A stretch of DNA of 64,000 bases from Alphaproteobacteria bacterium. GTDB taxonomy: Bacteria > Pseudomonadota > Alphaproteobacteria > CACIAM-22H2. Position numbers and translations under genes: made by a program. This document shows positions 27,543-36,248 of the stretch, piece after piece. The DNA lies in NCBI GenBank assembly GCA_017308135.1, contig JAFKFM010000008.1, positions 186,001 through 250,000 of the forward strand. Reading direction: 5' to 3'. The notes under the pieces are model-generated. The model saw nothing but the letters and a program-made list of their open reading frames with translations. It made no database searches and was not told the DNA's origin. Numbering within the stretch: position 1 is the stretch's first letter; every line of letters starts with the position of its first letter.

Positions 27543-29135
27543 ATGAAAAATGCCGTTTTAACGATTGCCGTTGTTGCGCTGTTGGGATTTTCGACCGGCG
27601 ATAGTCGCGCCGAGCCGCCGAAATGGGGCGCGCATATCGATCTGGAAGGCAAGATCGGCAGTAAGCGCGATCTGGGCGAGGCCGATATGTTCGTGCCGCT
27701 CGCGCAGAACGCGCGGACGTTGTTGTTCGGCAATCTGCGCGCGCGTTTGGACGATAACGAAAGTCAGGAAGGCAATTTCGGCGTCGGCCTTCGGCACATG
27801 CTCGACGCGGGCTGGAACCTCGGCGCCTACGGCTATTTCGACCGGCGCCGGACCGAGATGCGCAACGCCTTCTCGCAAGCGACGCTCGGCCTGGAAGCGC
27901 TGTCGCTCGATTGGGATTTCCGCGCCAATGCCTATGTGCCGACGGGCCGGCGCGTCTACGAGGTCGATCGCTTCAATACGGCGGAGGTATCTGGGACGAC
28001 CGTGATCTTCCGCGGCGGCGAAGAGCGCGCGATGGGTGGTTTCGACGCCGAGATCGGCTGGCGCGCGCCGATTTTCGCGCCCGAAGACGGCAAGCAATTC
28101 CGCCTTTATGCGGGCGGCTACCGCTTCACCGAAGACAGGCTGCCCGATGTCGCGGGGCCGCGATTGCGGGCGGAATTCGTGCTCGATCAGGTTCCCGGGC
28201 TTTGGAACGGCGGGCGCCTGTCGTTGGGCGCCGAATGGCAGCGCGATACGCCGCGCGGCGCGCAGAATTTTTTCGGGGCGCGGTTGCGCGTTCCGCTGCA
28301 ATGGGGCGGCGGCCCGGCGCGCGCGTTGACGCCGATGGAGCGGCGCATGACCGATCCGGTCGTGCGCGATATCGACGTCGTCGCGCAGGCCGGCACGTTC
28401 GGCGCGCCGGAAGCCGCGACGGCGAAAGCGGGCGGCGGTGCTTTCACCGTGCTCAATAGCGCCACGACGACCGGCGCCAATCTCGCGACGGCCATCACAA
28501 ACGCCGGCAACAACAGCACGGTTCTGCTGTCCGGCAATTTCGATACCGGCGCGACGCTGCTGAATATGGCGACGGGGCAAACCTTGACCGGTACGATGAC
28601 AGTACAAAGCGCGTCGGGCCGTTTGGCGACCGTCAATACCGGCGCCACGATAACAGCCGCCAACGCGTCCAGCGCGATCCAGGTCAATGCGGGCGGTACG
28701 GTATCCGGATTGGCCGTGTCGAACGTCTATAGCGGCGGTGCGGGTGGGCGCACCATTCTCGTCACGGACGGTTCCACCAACGTAAATATCTTCAACAATC
28801 GCATCACCGCCACGCAAAGTGGCGCCAATGGGGCGCTAGCTATCGCCGTCGGTCAGAACACGTCCGCGACGATCGCCGGCAACACGCTCATCGTTACGGG
28901 TAGCGGCGGTGCCCAAACGCTGACCGCGTTGGGGATAAACAGCAACAATACGACCGTTACGGTATCGAATAATTCGCTCGGTGCGTCGGGCGGGACCACG
29001 AACAATATCGTCTGGTCCACCGGGACGACGACGATTAACGCCGGATCGACGGGCAATATCCGCGGTTCGGGCGTATGCAACGGGACCAGCGCCAGCGGTT
29101 CCGTGGCATTCACCAATGGGACGACCTGTCCGTAA
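27543..29135 (+). CDS. inverse autotransporter with beta-helical passenger
   Basis: A 530-residue outer-membrane protein with no close functional name. A signal peptide ends near SRAEPPKW (residue 23). Residues about 25-260 look like an inverse-autotransporter (intimin/invasin-type) beta-barrel: GLRHMLDAGWNLGAYGYFD, then QATLGLEALSLDWDFRANAY and YVPTGRRVYEV are family-like. A short linker, then a passenger of about 250 residues follows, rich in Thr, Asn, Gly and Ser. Repeated short turns such as VNIFNNRITA, ATIAGNTLIV and VTVSNNSLGA suggest a right-handed parallel beta-helix. There are no Ig-like repeats, unlike most intimins. Two cysteines at 512 and 529 may form a terminal disulfide. It lies alone between holC and ndk with hairpins on both sides. 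Likely a surface adhesin; the ligand is unknown. Confidence 0.8.
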   Translation: MKNAVLTIAVVALLGFSTGDSRAEPPKWGAHIDLEGKIGSKRDLGEADMFVPLAQNARTLLFGNLRARLDDNESQEGNFGVGLRHMLDAGWNLGAYGYFDRRRTEMRNAFSQATLGLEALSLDWDFRANAYVPTGRRVYEVDRFNTAEVSGTTVIFRGGEERAMGGFDAEIGWRAPIFAPEDGKQFRLYAGGYRFTEDRLPDVAGPRLRAEFVLDQVPGLWNGGRLSLGAEWQRDTPRGAQNFFGARLRVPLQWGGGPARALTPMERRMTDPVVRDIDVVAQAGTFGAPEAATAKAGGGAFTVLNSATTTGANLATAITNAGNNSTVLLSGNFDTGATLLNMATGQTLTGTMTVQSASGRLATVNTGATITAANASSAIQVNAGGTVSGLAVSNVYSGGAGGRTILVTDGSTNVNIFNNRITATQSGANGALAIAVGQNTSATIAGNTLIVTGSGGAQTLTALGINSNNTTVTVSNNSLGASGGTTNNIVWSTGTTTINAGSTGNIRGSGVCNGTSASGSVAFTNGTTCP

Positions 29136-29140
29136 TTCCT

Positions 29141-29193
29141 GGGGGCAAGGGCGGGGGGGTTGCCCCCTTGGCCGGGCGCGGCTATAAGCCCGG
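29141..29193 (+). terminator. tandem hairpins after the autotransporter
   Basis: GGGGGCAA pairs with TTGCCCCC (29141-29148 and 29160-29167) around an 11-base loop. Twenty-one bases beyond the first arm's partner, CCGGGC pairs with GCCCGG (29172-29177 and 29188-29193). The first begins five bases after the autotransporter stop and is a probable terminator without a U-run. The second lies 30 bases before ndk and could affect its promoter or leader. Confidence 0.6.
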
Positions 29194-29223
29194 ACCCTTT
29201 TCCAAGACGGATACGAGAGACCC

Positions 29224-29646
29224 ATGGCCATCGAGCGTACCTTTTCGATCATCAAGCCCGACGCGACCCGCCGCAATCTGACGGGCGCCATCAACGCCCT
29301 GATCGAGAAGTCGGGCCTGCGCATCGTCGCCCAGAAGCGCATTTGGATGACCAAGACCCAGGCCGAGACGTTCTACGGCGTCCACAAGGAACGCCCGTTC
29401 TTCGGCTCGCTGGTCGCGTTCATGACCTCCGGCCCCGTCGTCGTGCAGGTGCTGGAAGGCGAAAACGCCGTCGCCAAATATCGCGAAGTGATGGGCGCCA
29501 CCAACCCGGCCAACGCCGCCCCCGGCACGATCCGCAAGGAATTCGCGGAATCGATCGAGGCGAACTCGGCGCATGGTTCGGACAGCGTCGAAAACGCGGC
29601 GATCGAAGTCGCGTTCTTCTTCGCCGGCCTCGAAATCGTCGGCTGA
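29224..29646 (+). CDS. ndk: nucleoside diphosphate kinase
   Basis: A 140-residue kinase balancing nucleoside triphosphate pools. The phospho-histidine lies in [12 protein letters not shown], and the opening [20 protein letters not shown] is invariant in the family. [14 protein letters not shown] is conserved as [16 protein letters not shown]. The length is standard. It is followed by a GFA-type gene after two bases. Confidence 0.98.
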   Translation: MAIERTFSIIKPDATRRNLTGAINALIEKSGLRIVAQKRIWMTKTQAETFYGVHKERPFFGSLVAFMTSGPVVVQVLEGENAVAKYREVMGATNPANAAPGTIRKEFAESIEANSAHGSDSVENAAIEVAFFFAGLEIVG

Positions 29647-29648
29647 AG

Positions 29649-30053
29649 ATGAAGATCGCGGGCGGTTGTCACTGCGGCGCCGTCCGCTACGAGATCAATG
29701 GCGAAGCGCTGACGCATGCGCTTTGCCATTGTTCCGATTGCCGCCGGCATTCGGGCGCGCCGATGGTCGCTTGGGCGATGTTCCCGGCCGACGCGGTCAA
29801 GACGACCAAGGGCACGACGAAAACCTACGCGTCCTCGACGGACGGACGGCGCTATTTCTGCGCCGATTGCGGCACCGGATTGTTCTATACGAACGCGGCG
29901 ATCCTGCCCGGCATCACCGACGTGCAGAGCGCCACATTCGACGATCCGAACGCGCTGCCCGCGCACGCGCATATCCAAACGGCCGAGCGTATCGGCTGGA
30001 TGGAAGCCGCGCACGATCTGCCGATGTTCGAGCGTTATCCGCCGCAGAATTAA
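29649..30053 (+). CDS. GFA-family zinc protein (CENP-V/GFA fold)
   Basis: A 134-residue protein of the glutathione-dependent formaldehyde-activating family. The zinc cysteines are in GGCHCGAVRYE, CHCSDCRRHSG and FCADCGTGL. The family name comes from one member; most bind zinc through the CENP-V fold and have no proven substrate. It follows ndk by two bases and converges on the DUF2927 gene. Confidence 0.9.
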   Translation: MKIAGGCHCGAVRYEINGEALTHALCHCSDCRRHSGAPMVAWAMFPADAVKTTKGTTKTYASSTDGRRYFCADCGTGLFYTNAAILPGITDVQSATFDDPNALPAHAHIQTAERIGWMEAAHDLPMFERYPPQN

Positions 30054-30065
30054 TTGACGGGCGCT

Positions 30066-30833
30066 TTAGCGCCCCGGCCGCCACTCGTCCAATAGCCGCC
30101 GCGCCAGGGCTTTCGCATCGGCCGGCGGCGTTCCGATCCGCATGCGCGGCTCGTAGAGCAGCTTCAGCATCATTTCGTCCGGCGGCGTCAGGTCCACATA
30201 AGGCGTGCGATCGTTGAAGATCGAATAGGTGTTGAGCTCGCTGTCGTTGAACAGCCCCAGCGACTGGGTGATCTCCTCCACGATGCAGCGCCACGCGGTC
30301 GACGGATCGCGCTGCGACGGGATGACCGCCAGCGCGCCGGCGATGCCTTGGCCGCCGCCGCGAACGTTGAAATAGCAATTGGCCGTGCGCGGCTGGTTGG
30401 CGACGAAGGCTTCCAGCGCCGCATCGTCCCCGCCCATCAACGCGCGCATGGCGTTGCGCACATTGCCTTGCGGCTGCGCGAAAATGTCGGGCGTGAAAAC
30501 GACGACGAAATTCGCCTGACCCGCCGTGATGACCTGGATGTCGTGGCCGGTGATCCGGCGCAGCAATTGGACATGCCGCTCGACGAAGGGGCGGAAGATC
30601 GGCACGCGATCGCCCATCACGCCGATGCGCACCGGTGCGGCCCATTTGACGATCGGGCGCTCGATGCCCTGGCGGTTTTCCGATTGCAGCGCCACGCGGC
30701 CGAACCATTCGGCCAGCAACGCGTTGGACGGATCGAACTCGATCGCCGCCGGCGGCGTCTGCGCGAACGCGGCTGAACCAAAAAGACAAAGGGCCGCCCC
30801 GAGGAGGCGGCCCTTCCACGTCGCGCGGTTCAC
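30066..30833 (-). CDS. secreted DUF2927 protein
   Basis: A 255-residue protein with a signal peptide (KGRLLGAALCLFGSAAFAQ). The rest is globular; SLGLFNDSELNTYSIFNDR and the nearby IVEEITQ are the conserved core of DUF2927. That core resembles the helix-and-turn arrangement around the active site of small metallopeptidase-like folds, but the family has no proven activity. I take the GTG before NRATWKG as the start because it places the signal peptide normally; there is no strong ribosome site, so the exact start is uncertain. It follows the coxIV gene by 11 bases. Confidence 0.75.
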   Translation of the reverse strand: MNRATWKGRLLGAALCLFGSAAFAQTPPAAIEFDPSNALLAEWFGRVALQSENRQGIERPIVKWAAPVRIGVMGDRVPIFRPFVERHVQLLRRITGHDIQVITAGQANFVVVFTPDIFAQPQGNVRNAMRALMGGDDAALEAFVANQPRTANCYFNVRGGGQGIAGALAVIPSQRDPSTAWRCIVEEITQSLGLFNDSELNTYSIFNDRTPYVDLTPPDEMMLKLLYEPRMRIGTPPADAKALARRLLDEWRPGR

Positions 30834-30844
30834 GCGACGGAAGC

Positions 30845-31012
30845 TCAGACGGGCTTGCCGTGCGGAACCAAGAAGGCCCACATCAGGATGAGGAGCAGCA
30901 CGGTCAGGCCGAGCGTCCACTTGGCGAGCGAATTGAAATTCGCCCAGGTTTCCAAATGCGGCGTCATGTCGTGCTTGAAGTTCGGGTCGTTTTCTTGCGG
31001 GGCGGCGGCCAT
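30845..31012 (-). CDS. aa3-type cytochrome c oxidase subunit IV (small)
   Basis: A 55-residue protein, below the size cut used by most gene lists. It begins MAAAPQENDPNFKHDM, has HLETWANFNSLAKWTLG, one membrane helix (TVLLLILMWAFLV) and ends PHGKPV. This is the pattern of the bacterial aa3 oxidase subunit IV family, a single-helix accessory subunit of cytochrome oxidase. The catalytic subunits are not in this window, so it is a remote piece of that complex. Confidence 0.85.
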   Translation of the reverse strand: MAAAPQENDPNFKHDMTPHLETWANFNSLAKWTLGLTVLLLILMWAFLVPHGKPV

Positions 31013-31066
31013 AGCTGACTCCGTTTCGTGAATTCCGCCCGGAACATAGCCGAGCTTGGGTTTTCG

Positions 31067-31687
31067 TCAAAGAGGCGGATTATAGACCGTCGGGACGGCG
31101 CCGGCCGGTGCCGGCCTGCCCGATGCGACCGCGGCCAAGGCGGCCGGGTAGATCTTGTGCTCGGCGACCAAGACGCGGGCGGCGAGGGTAGGGGCGTCGT
31201 CGCCCGGCAGGATGGGCACGGCCGCCTGGGCGACGATCGGGCCCACATCCATTTCGCTGGTCACGAAATGCACCGTGCAGCCGCCGAACTTCGCCCCGGC
31301 ATCGATGGCGCGTTGATGCGTGTCGAGGCCCGGAAAGGCGGGCAGCAGCGACGGGTGGATATTCAGCATCTTGCCGGCCCACGCATCGACGAAGAACGGC
31401 GTCAGCAGCCGCATGAACCCGGCGAGGCAGACGAGTTCCGTGCGCGCTTCCAGCAGGCGCGCATGCAGTTCGCGTTCGAAGGCTTCGCGCCCGCCTTTGC
31501 CGCGATGGTCGATCGTCGCGGTGTCGATCCCGGCCGCACGCGCGATGTCGAGCCCGCCGGCCCCGGGCACGTTCGCGGCGACCAGGACGATCTCGGCCGG
31601 GTAGGCGGGGTCCTTCGCCGCGTCGAGCAGCGCCTTCATGTTGGAGCCGCGCCCGGAAATCAGCACGGCGGTCCGCACGCGTTTCAT
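31067..31687 (-). CDS. purN: phosphoribosylglycinamide formyltransferase
   Basis: A 206-residue enzyme that formylates GAR with 10-formyltetrahydrofolate, the third step of purine synthesis. It has AVLISGRGSNMKALLDA, the catalytic NIHPSLLPAFPG and the SEMDVGPIV region. The start follows the purM stop by five bases, so the two are co-expressed. The purM-purN pair is standard. Confidence 0.97.
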   Translation of the reverse strand: MKRVRTAVLISGRGSNMKALLDAAKDPAYPAEIVLVAANVPGAGGLDIARAAGIDTATIDHRGKGGREAFERELHARLLEARTELVCLAGFMRLLTPFFVDAWAGKMLNIHPSLLPAFPGLDTHQRAIDAGAKFGGCTVHFVTSEMDVGPIVAQAAVPILPGDDAPTLAARVLVAEHKIYPAALAAVASGRPAPAGAVPTVYNPPL

Positions 31688-31692
31688 GCGCG

Positions 31693-32754
31693 TCAGATCT
31701 TCCACGCGTCGAGATTGGCAACGACGCAGCCCGGCGCCTCGGCCGAGGGCTTGTCGGCGACCACGCCGATCTCGAACGCCGTTTCGCCATGCTCGCGTGC
31801 CAGCTTCAGCGCCGCGTCCTTGTGCGCGGGATCGACGATCATGACCATGCCCACGCCGCAATTGAACACGCGCACCATCTCGGCCGCCGAAACCTTGCCC
31901 GCACGCGCGAGCCACGCGAAGACCGGGGGTAAGATCCAGGAACGCGCGTCGATCTGGACTTGCACGCCGTCGGGCAGGACGCGCGGCACGTTCTCCACCA
32001 AACCGCCGCCGGTGATATGGGCAAGCGCCTTGGCGTGGCCCGCGCGGACGAGCTTGATGCAGGATTTCACGTAGACGCGCGTGGGGGTGAGCAGCGCGCG
32101 CGCCAGCGTATCGTTGGCAAACGGGGCGGGCGCATCCCAGGCGAGTTCGGCGGCCGCGACGACTTTGCGCACCAGCGAGAAGCCGTTCGAATGCACGCCG
32201 GTCGAGGCGAGGCCGACCACCACGTCGCCCGCCTTCACGGTCGATCCGTCGATGCCGGCACCACGTTCCATGGCACCGATCGAGAAACCGGCGAGGTCGT
32301 AATCGCCGCTCGAATACATGCCAGGCATTTCGGCGGTTTCGCCCCCGACCAGCGCGCAACCCGCTTGGCGGCAGCCTTCGGCGATGCCTTTGACGATCGC
32401 GGTCCCGGCGGCGACGTCGAGCTTGCCGGTCGCGTAATAGTCGAGGAACAGCAAAGGCTCGGCGCCCTGGACGACCAAATCGTTGACGCACATGGCGACG
32501 AGGTCGATCCCGACCGTGTCGTGCTGGCCGCTTTCGATGGCGATTTTCAGCTTCGTGCCGACGCCGTCGGTCGTGGCGACCAGGATCGGGTCCTTGAACC
32601 CGGCGGCTTTCAGGTCGAACAACGCGCCGAAACCGCCCAATCCGGCCTCGGAACCCGGCCGGCGGGTGGATTTGGCCAGCGGCTTGATCGCTTCGACAAG
32701 TGCTTCGCCCGCATCGATATCGACACCGGCTTCGGAATAGCGGTTCGTGGTCAT
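31693..32754 (-). CDS. purM: phosphoribosylformylglycinamidine cyclo-ligase
   Basis: A 353-residue ATP-dependent enzyme that closes the imidazole ring (FGAM to AIR). It starts [20 protein letters not shown] and has [39 protein letters not shown] and [16 protein letters not shown], all family-diagnostic. It diverges from the DUF2066 gene over 85 bases. Confidence 0.97.
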   Translation of the reverse strand: MTTNRYSEAGVDIDAGEALVEAIKPLAKSTRRPGSEAGLGGFGALFDLKAAGFKDPILVATTDGVGTKLKIAIESGQHDTVGIDLVAMCVNDLVVQGAEPLLFLDYYATGKLDVAAGTAIVKGIAEGCRQAGCALVGGETAEMPGMYSSGDYDLAGFSIGAMERGAGIDGSTVKAGDVVVGLASTGVHSNGFSLVRKVVAAAELAWDAPAPFANDTLARALLTPTRVYVKSCIKLVRAGHAKALAHITGGGLVENVPRVLPDGVQVQIDARSWILPPVFAWLARAGKVSAAEMVRVFNCGVGMVMIVDPAHKDAALKLAREHGETAFEIGVVADKPSAEAPGCVVANLDAWKI

Positions 32755-32839
32755 TGGCGCCCCTTTGCGGGACCGGCTATAACACCCCGGCGCGGCTCGT
32801 TACAGGGCCGGAAAAATATCGGTTTTGGAAAGGGTTGGG

Positions 32840-33946
32840 ATGGCGTTGCGGGCCTTCCTACTGGCGATTTTAGTGGCGTTGGCGGCGACTCCGCCGGTTC
32901 ACGCCCAGCGCGCGGGCGACGGCGTGTTCACCGTACGCGGCGTGGAAATCGACCGGACCGCGCCCTCGGCCCCCCAGGCGCGCGATCAAGGCGTGACCGA
33001 AGGCCAGCGTTTGGCGTGGCGACGGCTGGTCGAGCGCTTGGTGCCCGTCGCCGGGCGCGGCAATCTCGCTTCGTTGCCGGCCCCGCAGATCGCCGAATTG
33101 CTGGAAAGCTACGAGATCGAAGCCGAGCGCGCGACCGGCAATCGCTGGATCGGGCGCGTGGCCTATCGCTTCGAGGCGGAGCGGGTGCGCAATCTTTTCC
33201 GGACCCGCGAAGTCGCTTACGCGGAAACGCGCGCGCGTGCCGTGCTGATCGTGCCGCTGCTGATCGACAACGGCATTCCCAAATTATGGGAAGAAGAAAA
33301 CCTCTGGAAGCGCGCCTGGGTGGCGCTGGGCATCGACGACGGCTTGCAGCCGCGCCGCGTGCCCGAAGGCAATCTCGAGGATATCGCCACGCTTGAAGCC
33401 GCCCAGGCCGATGCCGGCGATGCGGCCGCTTTGCGCCGCCTGGCCGAAGTCTATCAGGCGCAAGGGGCGATCGTCGTGCGCGTGCAGGTCGATACGATCG
33501 AAGGCCAGACTCTGGCGGTCGTGACTTTCGATCGCGTGGGTGCCCGTGCGCAGGATCAAAGCTGGCAGAAGATCGAAACGCTGAAGCCGGGCGAAGATCT
33601 CGAAGCCGCGTTCAAGCGTTTGGCGCAGGAAGCGGCGAACGAGATCGAGGAGCGCTGGAAACAGGAAGTGCTGGTCGGCACGGGGGCGGGGCAAGGCGGC
33701 ACGCTGCGCGCGCAGATCCGCGCCGAGGATATCCGCGATTGGGTCGCCGTGCGCGCGCGCTTGGCGGAGGTCGCGGCCATCCGCAATATCGACGTATTGG
33801 CTATGGGGCGCGGCGGTTTGATCGTCGACGTGGATTACGACGGCGCGGTCGAAACCTTGCGCGCGGCGATGGCGCAGCGTGAATTGACGCTCGCCGCCGA
33901 TGGCGAAGCGTGGATCATCGCCATCGCGGGACAGGCCACACGTTGA
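32840..33946 (+). CDS. secreted DUF2066 protein
   Basis: A 368-residue protein with a signal peptide (MALRAFLLAILVALAATPPVHA). EGQRLAWRRLVERLVP near residue 55 and the run toward SYEIEAERATGNRWIGRVAYRF are typical of DUF2066, a periplasmic family of unknown role. The ATG is preceded by GGAAAGG; a TTG five codons earlier was not used. It heads the DUF2066-phosphatidyltransferase-AI-2E-hda run, an order seen in many alphaproteobacteria, suggesting an envelope link. Confidence 0.85.
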   Translation: MALRAFLLAILVALAATPPVHAQRAGDGVFTVRGVEIDRTAPSAPQARDQGVTEGQRLAWRRLVERLVPVAGRGNLASLPAPQIAELLESYEIEAERATGNRWIGRVAYRFEAERVRNLFRTREVAYAETRARAVLIVPLLIDNGIPKLWEEENLWKRAWVALGIDDGLQPRRVPEGNLEDIATLEAAQADAGDAAALRRLAEVYQAQGAIVVRVQVDTIEGQTLAVVTFDRVGARAQDQSWQKIETLKPGEDLEAAFKRLAQEAANEIEERWKQEVLVGTGAGQGGTLRAQIRAEDIRDWVAVRARLAEVAAIRNIDVLAMGRGGLIVDVDYDGAVETLRAAMAQRELTLAADGEAWIIAIAGQATR

Positions 33947-33956
33947 CGGCCGGCAC

Positions 33957-34508
33957 TTGATCAATCTTCCCAACATCCTGTCGTTCTGCCGCCTGATGGC
34001 CGTGCCCGTCGCCGTCTGGCTGATGCTCGACCAGCATTTCCCGGCGGCGTTCTGGCTGTTCGTCGCGGCCGGCCTGACGGACGCGATCGACGGTTTCCTC
34101 GCCAAGCGTTTCGGCTGGGAAACCGAGCTCGGCTCCTATCTCGATCCGCTGGCCGACAAGGCGCTGCTCGTTTCGGTATTCGTCGTTCTGGGCTGGATCG
34201 GGCATATTCCCGTCTGGCTGGCGATCATGGTCGTGTTCCGCGACTTGCTGATCATCGGCGGGGCGCTGGTGGCCGTGGCGATCACCGGCACGTTCAAGGC
34301 CGATCCCATGTATGTCAGCAAGCTCAACACCACGGTGCAGATCGCACTCGCCGCCGCCGTGCTGGCGAAATTGGGGCTGGGGCTCGATCTCGACACGCCG
34401 ATTTGGCTGCTGGTCGCACTCGCCGGGATCACGACGTTCGCGTCGGGTATTGCGTATCTCGTGCGCTGGACGCGCATCATGAGCGCGCAGGAGGAAGAGC
34501 CGTCATGA
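33957..34508 (+). CDS. CDP-alcohol phosphatidyltransferase
   Basis: A 183-residue membrane enzyme with about five helices. The catalytic motif of the family is complete: LTDAIDGFLAKRFG followed by LGSYLDPLADK. It transfers a CDP-linked phosphatidyl group to an alcohol, probably glycerol phosphate (PgsA-like) or a related acceptor; sequence alone cannot decide. I use the TTG at INLPNILSFCR, where family members typically begin, since an earlier start would lie in the DUF2066 gene. The stop overlaps the next start (ATGA). Confidence 0.88.
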   Translation: MINLPNILSFCRLMAVPVAVWLMLDQHFPAAFWLFVAAGLTDAIDGFLAKRFGWETELGSYLDPLADKALLVSVFVVLGWIGHIPVWLAIMVVFRDLLIIGGALVAVAITGTFKADPMYVSKLNTTVQIALAAAVLAKLGLGLDLDTPIWLLVALAGITTFASGIAYLVRWTRIMSAQEEEPS

Positions 34509-35584
34509 CCGCCGAACCTTCGCCGCAAATTCCGTGGGGCCGTTTCGTCGCGTGGCTGATGATCCTGGGGGCGCTCGGCTTCACGATCTACGCGCTTTCG
34601 GCCGTGCTGCTGCCGTTCCTAGTCGGGGCGGGGGTCGCCTATCTGCTCGATCCCGTCGTCGATCGCGCGGAAAAGGCGGGCGTGCCGCGCGCCTACGGCG
34701 CCGCTATCGCGACCGCGATCTTCTTCGTCGCCGTCGGCGTCACGCTGGCGCTGCTCGCCCCCGTGCTGCAAACGCAGATCTTCGGCCTTGCCGAACGCCT
34801 CGCCGTCGTTATCCGCCACGGCATCGAATGGGCCCGGCCCTATCTCGAGGAGTTTTTCGCCCAGATCGGCCACGCGGACTCCCAGCAATTGCGCGGGGCG
34901 GGCGATGCCGCGCGCCAAGTCCTGTCGGTCTTGGCGAGTGCGGCCGTCGGCGTGCTGACCAGCGGCATCGCCATCGTCAATCTGATCTCGCTGCTGCTGA
35001 TCACGCCGGTCGTGTCGTTCTATCTGATCCGCGATTGGAACAAGGTCGTGGCGCGGATCGACACGTGGCTGCCGCGCGACCACGCGAACGATCTGCGCGG
35101 TGTGGCCAACGAAATCGACGAACGCCTTGCGGGCTTCCTGCGCGGCCAAGCCTTGGTCTGCGTGTGCCTGGGCATTTTCTATGGCGTGGGCCTGACGCTC
35201 GCCGGCCTCAATTACGGCTTGCTGGTCGGATTGATGACCGGCTTGTTGGGCTTTATCCCGTTCGTCGGCGTGACCCTCGGCACGGTCACGGGCCTCGCCA
35301 TCGCGTTCTTCCAATTCGGCGATTGGGTCGGCATCGCGATCGTCGCGGGCGTTTACATCGCCGGTCAATTGCTGGAAGGCAGCGTGCTCACACCCAACCT
35401 CGTCGGCGATCGCGTCGGCTTGCATCCGGTGTGGATGATCCTGGCGATCCTGGCGGGCGCATCGCTGTTCGGCTTCACCGGCGTGTTGCTCGCCGTACCC
35501 ATCGCCGCGGCGATCGGCGTGTTGTTGCGCTACGGGCTCAAACGCTATCTCGGCTCGTCGCTTTATCTCGGCCGGGGGCGATGA
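34505..35584 (+). CDS. AI-2E-family permease
   Basis: A 359-residue membrane protein with about eight helices. It has a long soluble segment between helices three and four (about residues 95-205), the PVVSFYLIRDWNK turn and the LGFIPFVGVTLGT and GQLLEGSVLTPNLVGDRVGL motifs of the AI-2 exporter/PerM superfamily. Members range from autoinducer exporters to sodium/proton antiporters, so the cargo is not predicted. It overlaps the upstream stop and the hda start by ATGA. Confidence 0.92.
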   Translation: MTAEPSPQIPWGRFVAWLMILGALGFTIYALSAVLLPFLVGAGVAYLLDPVVDRAEKAGVPRAYGAAIATAIFFVAVGVTLALLAPVLQTQIFGLAERLAVVIRHGIEWARPYLEEFFAQIGHADSQQLRGAGDAARQVLSVLASAAVGVLTSGIAIVNLISLLLITPVVSFYLIRDWNKVVARIDTWLPRDHANDLRGVANEIDERLAGFLRGQALVCVCLGIFYGVGLTLAGLNYGLLVGLMTGLLGFIPFVGVTLGTVTGLAIAFFQFGDWVGIAIVAGVYIAGQLLEGSVLTPNLVGDRVGLHPVWMILAILAGASLFGFTGVLLAVPIAAAIGVLLRYGLKRYLGSSLYLGRGR

Positions 35585-36243
35585 GCCCCACGCAACTGAC
35601 CTTCAACCTGCCGCATCGATCGGCGTTGGGGCGCGAGGATTTTCTCGTCGCGCCCGCCAACGAAGCGGCGGTCGCGTGGCTCGATTCATGGCCCGACTGG
35701 CCGAGCCACGGCTTGGTCGTTCACGGGCCCGAGGGCAGCGGCAAAACGCATTTGGCCCAGGCGTGGCGCGCGCGCAGCGGGGCGAAACCCGTCGCCGGCG
35801 ACATCGATGAGTCGCGCGAATGGCTGCTCGACGACGCGGATCGCGTGGCACCCGACGAGACCGCGTTCTTCCATCTGTTGAACATGATCGCCGAACGGCG
35901 CGGGCATTTGCTGATCACGGCCCGCACGCCGCCCGCGCGCTGGAACGTGAAGCTGCCCGACCTCGCCTCGCGCTTGAAGGCGCTGCCCGCCGTCGGGTTG
36001 GGCGCGCCCGACGACGCGCTGGTCGAAGCCGTGCTGGTCAAACACTTCGCCGACCGCCAATTGCGCGTGGCACCCGAAACGGTACGCTTCGTCGCGCGCC
36101 GGCTTGAGCGATCGCTCGGCGCGGTCGCGCGGGTTAGCGACGCGCTCGATCGTGCCGCCTTGGCGCAAGGCCGGGCGATTTCCATACCGCTTGCGCGCGA
36201 CGTGCTCGCCGCGCAAGGATTCGCCACGACATCCGAGGAGTAG
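35581..36243 (+). CDS. hda: Hda-like DnaA regulatory inactivator
   Basis: A 220-residue DnaA-related AAA protein lacking the DnaA DNA-binding domain. It opens with a clamp-binding-like QLTFNLPHR, then has Walker A GPEGSGKTHLAQAW, a Walker B-like LLDDADR and the sensor region KLPDLASRLKALP. Together with the beta clamp it would promote ATP hydrolysis on DnaA and limit re-initiation, as HdaA does in Caulobacter. This placement after the AI-2E gene is conserved. Function is by family; the clamp motif supports it. Confidence 0.9.
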   Translation: MSPTQLTFNLPHRSALGREDFLVAPANEAAVAWLDSWPDWPSHGLVVHGPEGSGKTHLAQAWRARSGAKPVAGDIDESREWLLDDADRVAPDETAFFHLLNMIAERRGHLLITARTPPARWNVKLPDLASRLKALPAVGLGAPDDALVEAVLVKHFADRQLRVAPETVRFVARRLERSLGAVARVSDALDRAALAQGRAISIPLARDVLAAQGFATTSEE

Positions 36244-36248
36244 GGACG

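Noticed and set aside
29181-29186. GCTATAAG as a -10 promoter element for ndk
   Set aside because: It lies in the loop of a hairpin and lacks a clear -35 partner; I could not support a promoter call.
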